Below are positions 5,436 to 8,177 of a stretch of DNA of 8,177 bases, piece after piece. Position numbers and translations under genes: made by a program. The stretch is from Chloroflexia bacterium (lineage in GTDB: Bacteria; Chloroflexota; Chloroflexia; Thermomicrobiales; UBA6265), in NCBI GenBank assembly GCA_013698285.1, contig JACCVE010000104.1, positions 1-8,177 on the forward strand, written 5' to 3'. The first letter of the stretch is position 1. Each line of letters opens with the position of its first letter. The notes beneath the pieces were generated by a model. It was not told the origin of the DNA. It made no database searches and saw only the letters and a list, made by a program, of their open reading frames with translations.

Positions 5436-7103
5436 GTGTCCCAGCATCCCGACGCGTGGAGCGCCCCGATCACGCCGGATGGCACCAAAGAACGCAACCC
5501 CTGGCTCGTGCTGATGGTCCTCTGCACGGCCATTTTCATGTTGCTGCTGGACACCACGATCGTGAACGTGGCCCAGCGCAAGATCCAGGTCGACCTGGGT
5601 GCCAACCTGACCCAGATCCAATGGGTGCTGGACTCCTACATCCTGACCTACGCGGTCTTCCTGCTCTCGTTCGGCCGGATGGGCGATGTCCTGGGCCGGA
5701 AGAAGCTCTTCGTGTTCGGGATGGGGATCTTCACCGCCGCCTCGGGCCTCTGCGCCGCCTCCAGCTTGATCGGTGACGCCCTCGGCGTCTCCGGAGTCAC
5801 CGTCCTGATCGCGGCCCGGGTGATCCAGGGCCTCGGCGGGGCGTTCATGATGCCCCAGACACTGTCGCTGATCTCCGTCGCCTTCCCGCCCGAGAAGCGC
5901 GGCGCGGCGATGGGCATCTGGGGTGGGGTAGTCGCCCTCGGCGCCGTCCTCGGCCCGATCGTGGGCGGCCTGATCGTCACCGACTTCGCCTGGGAATGGG
6001 TCTTCCTGATCAACCTGCCGATCGGCATCGCCGCGATCCTGGCCACCCTGGCAATCGTCCCCGAATCCGTCGATTCGCTGGCCTCGCGCCGTCTGGACTG
6101 GGGCGGCCTAGCCCTGTCGGGTACCGGCATCTTCGCCGTCGTCTATGCCATGATCGAGGGGCCAAAACTCGGCTGGACCTCGCCGGCGACGATCGGCCTG
6201 ACGGTGGCGGGCCTCCTACTCCTGGCAGCCTTCGTCTGGTGGGAGCGCCGGGCCGGCGACCCGATGATGAAGATCGAGCTCTTCGCGATTCGGAACTTTT
6301 GGGCTGGCAACCTGATCTCGCTCGCCGTCGCCTTCGGCATGCTCGGCATCTTCTTCCCGATGACCCTCTTCCTCCAGGGTGCGCTCGGCTTTACCCCGAT
6401 CCGCGCCGGCCTAACGATGGTGCCGATGTCGCTGATGATCATGGTCGGCGCCCCCATCGCCGGCCGCCTGACGGACCGGATCGGGGCCCGCTGGATCCTC
6501 GTCACCGGCCTGACCCTGATGACCGGCGGCGTCCTGTTCATCATCACCCGGATCAGCCTGGAGACGGACTGGCAACGACTGCTGCCGGCCCTGCTGATCA
6601 CCGGCACCGGCATGGGCCTGACGTTCGCCCCGATGACCGCGGCCGTGATGGCCGACGTGCCGCCCCGCATCGCCGGCAGCGCGTCGGGGATCCTGAACAC
6701 GATGCGCAACATCGGCCAGGTCCTCGGCATCGCCGTCCTCGGTTCGGTGCTCTCCAGCCAGGTCGGGTCGAGCGCCGACGACCGCCTCGCCACTGCCGGG
6801 ATCAGCCCGGAGACCCGGGAGCGCGTGGTCGGACTGGCCACCGAGAGCCGGTTCGAGGAGATCGGCCCCGCCGTCGGCGCCGCCGAGGCCGCCCGGCTGC
6901 CGGAGATCTTCAGGGAGGTCCAGCTCGCCTTTGTCGACAGTCTCCAGACGACGTTCTTGGTCGGCGCGATCGCCTGCGCCGTCGCCCTGGCGATCGCCTT
7001 CCTGATCCGCAACCCCGCCCCCCGGACGGCCCCCGCCCCGGCCCCCGCCCAGTCTGCCCGTCCCGCCCGCACTGCCACCGGCGACTCCGTTACCGCCGAT
7101 TGA
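5436..7103 (+). CDS. DHA2-family MFS drug exporter (EmrB/QacA-type, 14 TM)
   Basis: 555-residue membrane protein of the major facilitator superfamily, drug:H+ antiporter-2 type. Visible motifs are LDTTIVNVA (38-46, motif D1), WVLDSYIL (63-70), GRMGDVLGRKK (80-90, motif A), AARVIQGLGGAFMMPQ (126-141, motif B with Arg128), GAVLGPIVGG (169-178, antiporter motif C) and WEWVFLINLPIG near 186-197. The length and hydrophobic pattern fit 14 helices. A polar loop of about 60 residues (SSQVGSSADDR... to ...REVQLAFVDS) precedes the last helix, as is usual in DHA2 proteins. The C-terminal tail is rich in Ala/Pro/Arg and follows a GC-rich tract. The GTG start at 5436 is fixed by AGGAGG (5423-5428) 7 nt upstream. 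It follows the HxlR regulator in the same direction after 243 bp, so it may be read through or have its own promoter. It probably exports aromatic or amphiphilic toxic compounds; the substrate is unknown. Confidence 0.9.
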   Translation: MSQHPDAWSAPITPDGTKERNPWLVLMVLCTAIFMLLLDTTIVNVAQRKIQVDLGANLTQIQWVLDSYILTYAVFLLSFGRMGDVLGRKKLFVFGMGIFTAASGLCAASSLIGDALGVSGVTVLIAARVIQGLGGAFMMPQTLSLISVAFPPEKRGAAMGIWGGVVALGAVLGPIVGGLIVTDFAWEWVFLINLPIGIAAILATLAIVPESVDSLASRRLDWGGLALSGTGIFAVVYAMIEGPKLGWTSPATIGLTVAGLLLLAAFVWWERRAGDPMMKIELFAIRNFWAGNLISLAVAFGMLGIFFPMTLFLQGALGFTPIRAGLTMVPMSLMIMVGAPIAGRLTDRIGARWILVTGLTLMTGGVLFIITRISLETDWQRLLPALLITGTGMGLTFAPMTAAVMADVPPRIAGSASGILNTMRNIGQVLGIAVLGSVLSSQVGSSADDRLATAGISPETRERVVGLATESRFEEIGPAVGAAEAARLPEIFREVQLAFVDSLQTTFLVGAIACAVALAIAFLIRNPAPRTAPAPAPAQSARPARTATGDSVTAD

Positions 7104-7105
7104 TC

Positions 7106-7205
7106 AGGCGTAAGACGTAAGGCACCAGGCGTAAATCCTTAACGTGTACGGTGATCAATCGCGAACTCGCGACAGGCGTTCCCTCACGTCTTACGCCTTA
7201 CGCCT
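7106..7205. repeat. Inverted array of RCGTAAG heptamers between convergent exporter genes
   Basis: 7106-7122 and the reverse complement of 7182-7198 agree at 16 of 17 positions. The arms are built of in-register 7-mers. On plus from 7108 they read GCGTAAG, ACGTAAG, GCACCAG, GCGTAAA; on minus from 7203 they read GCGTAAG, GCGTAAG, ACGTGAG. A second perfect 10-bp inverted pair, CGATTGATCA (7097-7106) and TGATCAATCG (7152-7161), overlaps the exporter's stop codon. It fills nearly all of the space between the two stop codons. It could act as a two-way terminator or be a small dispersed (MITE- or REP-like) repeat; no transposase or target duplication is visible. Confidence 0.65.
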
Positions 7206-7209
7206 ATCG

Positions 7210-8177
7210 TCAGTTCAGCCCCCGCACACCCGGGTGCAGCAACCCGGCGGCGATGATCACCGCGCTGGTCAGGCCCCCGGCCAGGAACACCGGCGCGGCG
7301 CCGAACCGGTCGGCCAGGATCCCCACCACGGCGAACCCGACCGGCAGCAGCGCCGCCGACCCCAGGGCGTCGATGCTGTAGACCCGGCCCAGGCGGTCCC
7401 GCGGGACCAGGCTCTGGACCGCGTTGAGACAAACCAGGCCCAACCCCGTCTCCATCACCCCGTAGAGCGCCATGGTCGCCCCGGCGACCGCCACCGGGAT
7501 CGGCAGCCCGAGGGTCGCCATCGCCAGCGCCGCCCCGACCCAGAACCCATAGGTGAGCCACCCTCGCCGCCGGAACCCCGGCAACCGTCCCAGCCACACC
7601 GCCGCGCCCACCGCCCCGACCGCCGACAATGATGCGAGCAGGCCATAGACCCGGGCGCTGTCCCCGAACTCCTCCCGGACCAGCAATGGCAGGGCCGCCG
7701 CCATCGGCGCCGCCAGGGTCACGTTGCTGATTCCCGCGATGACGATCGTCACCCACAGCCAGGGCCGCTGCCAGACCGTCCGGAACCCCTCCACCAGGTC
7801 CCCGGCCACCCCGCCCGTGGAGGGCGCGGGCCGGGTCAGGGCAGGGTTGCGGATCACCCCGACCAGGCAGGCCGCCGCGATCGCGTACGTGAGACCGTCG
7901 ATCGCGAAGGCGACCGCCGTGCCGCCCGTGGCCACGAGGACCCCTCCAGCGGCCGGCCCGGCCAGTCCGGTCAGTTGGCGACTCAGTCCCCGCAGCGAGT
8001 TGGCACTAGGGAGTGTCTCGTCCGGCACCAGGTCCGGCACCACCGCCATGTAGGCCGGGGCGAACAGGGCCACCGCGATGCCCTGGAAGACGCCCGCGAC
8101 CAGGACGTGCCAGAGATCCAGCCGGTCGGTCGCGGCCAGGGCGGCGACGATCCCGACGACCACGCCCCGGGCGACGT
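7210..8177 (-). CDS. MFS transporter, EntS/MFS_3-like (N-terminus beyond window)
   Basis: The frame is open to the window edge and gives 321 visible residues ending at TGA 7212-7210. A GTG at 8163 is possible but internal, since roughly the first two or three helices of a typical 400-residue MFS protein are missing. Hydrophobic segments recur throughout. The cytoplasmic hinge near VIRNPALTRPAPSTGGVAGD and the stretch EGFRTVWQRPWLWVTIVI after it match the central linker and helix 7 of EntS-like (MFS_3) proteins. The pair PDLVPDETLPSANSL and SLVPRDRLGRVYS are the equivalent VPxxxLxxAN/VPxxxLGRV loops of the two halves, a hallmark of this group. These proteins are proton-driven exporters of siderophores, macrolides or similar molecules. 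The gene faces the DHA2 exporter tail to tail and is probably a separate transcription unit, so a link to the quinone genes is uncertain. Confidence 0.85.
   Translation of the reverse strand, partial: VARGVVVGIVAALAATDRLDLWHVLVAGVFQGIAVALFAPAYMAVVPDLVPDETLPSANSLRGLSRQLTGLAGPAAGGVLVATGGTAVAFAIDGLTYAIAAACLVGVIRNPALTRPAPSTGGVAGDLVEGFRTVWQRPWLWVTIVIAGISNVTLAAPMAAALPLLVREEFGDSARVYGLLASLSAVGAVGAAVWLGRLPGFRRRGWLTYGFWVGAALAMATLGLPIPVAVAGATMALYGVMETGLGLVCLNAVQSLVPRDRLGRVYSIDALGSAALLPVGFAVVGILADRFGAAPVFLAGGLTSAVIIAAGLLHPGVRGLN

Noticed and set aside
4749..5621. 290-residue minus-strand frame opposite the HxlR regulator
   Set aside because: No family features; the plus strand encodes a clear HxlR domain with helix-turn-helix and wing.
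7010..7080. Frameshift suspicion in the C-rich Ala/Pro tail of the DHA2 exporter
   Set aside because: The frame runs on to a normal stop after the last helix, and proline/alanine-rich tails are common in GC-rich DHA2 proteins.
5996..7120. 374-residue plus frame inside the DHA2 exporter gene
   Set aside because: A shifted frame full of Arg, Pro, Asp and Gly, with no hydrophobic segments; the overlapping 14-TM exporter explains the region.
7106..7205. CRISPR-like array
   Set aside because: The units are only 7 bp, contiguous and in inverted orientation, with no regular spacers and no cas genes nearby.

Overview
The window is strongly GC-rich bacterial DNA with tightly packed genes, GGAGG-type ribosome binding sites (most about 7 nt from the start), ATG and GTG starts, and long antisense open frames caused by composition. 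This suits a high-GC lineage such as Chloroflexota (Thermomicrobia-like) or Actinomycetota. No rRNA or marker gene is present, so the taxon is an inference only.

Layout. 1-201 is the C-terminal end of an unrecognised gene. 202-685 has no gene I can support. 686-1759 (-) is a two-domain VOC ring-cleaving dioxygenase of the MhqO/PcpA/LinE type. It is divergent, across 99 bp, from 1859-2572 (+), an MhqD-like alpha/beta-hydrolase (phospholipase/carboxylesterase family). Converging on that hydrolase is a minus-strand series read from 4597 down to 2595: wrbA (3950-4597, flavodoxin-like NAD(P)H:quinone oxidoreductase), a short VOC dioxygenase-like protein (3302-3844) and an FMN-binding split-barrel flavin reductase (2595-3305). 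The last two overlap by ATGA. A perfect 16-bp stem-loop lies between wrbA and the VOC gene. Divergent from wrbA is an HxlR/DUF24-family regulator (4734-5192, +), followed by a 14-TM DHA2-family MFS exporter (5436-7103, +). An inverted array of 7-bp repeats (about 7106-7205) separates this exporter from a convergent second MFS protein (7210 to the window end, -, N-terminus outside the window).

Taken together, the genes read as a quinone/aromatic-electrophile detoxification locus. WrbA can reduce quinones to hydroquinones, the VOC proteins are candidates for ring opening or thiol-adduct handling, the hydrolase may cleave downstream products, the flavin reductase may support redox chemistry, and the exporter may remove residual compound. 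The HxlR regulator keeps the N-terminal Cys-Pro pair that is the electrophile sensor in YodB/CatR/HypR-type relatives. In Bacillus subtilis, comparable functions are spread over the MhqR, YodB and CatR regulons; here they sit side by side.

The best regulatory signal is the wrbA/hxlR intergenic region. Two divergent sigma70-type promoters share almost the same -35 hexamer and lie within or against a 48-bp imperfect dyad (14 of 19 positions), which is a good candidate operator for the adjacent regulator. The hxlR start suggests a leaderless transcript.
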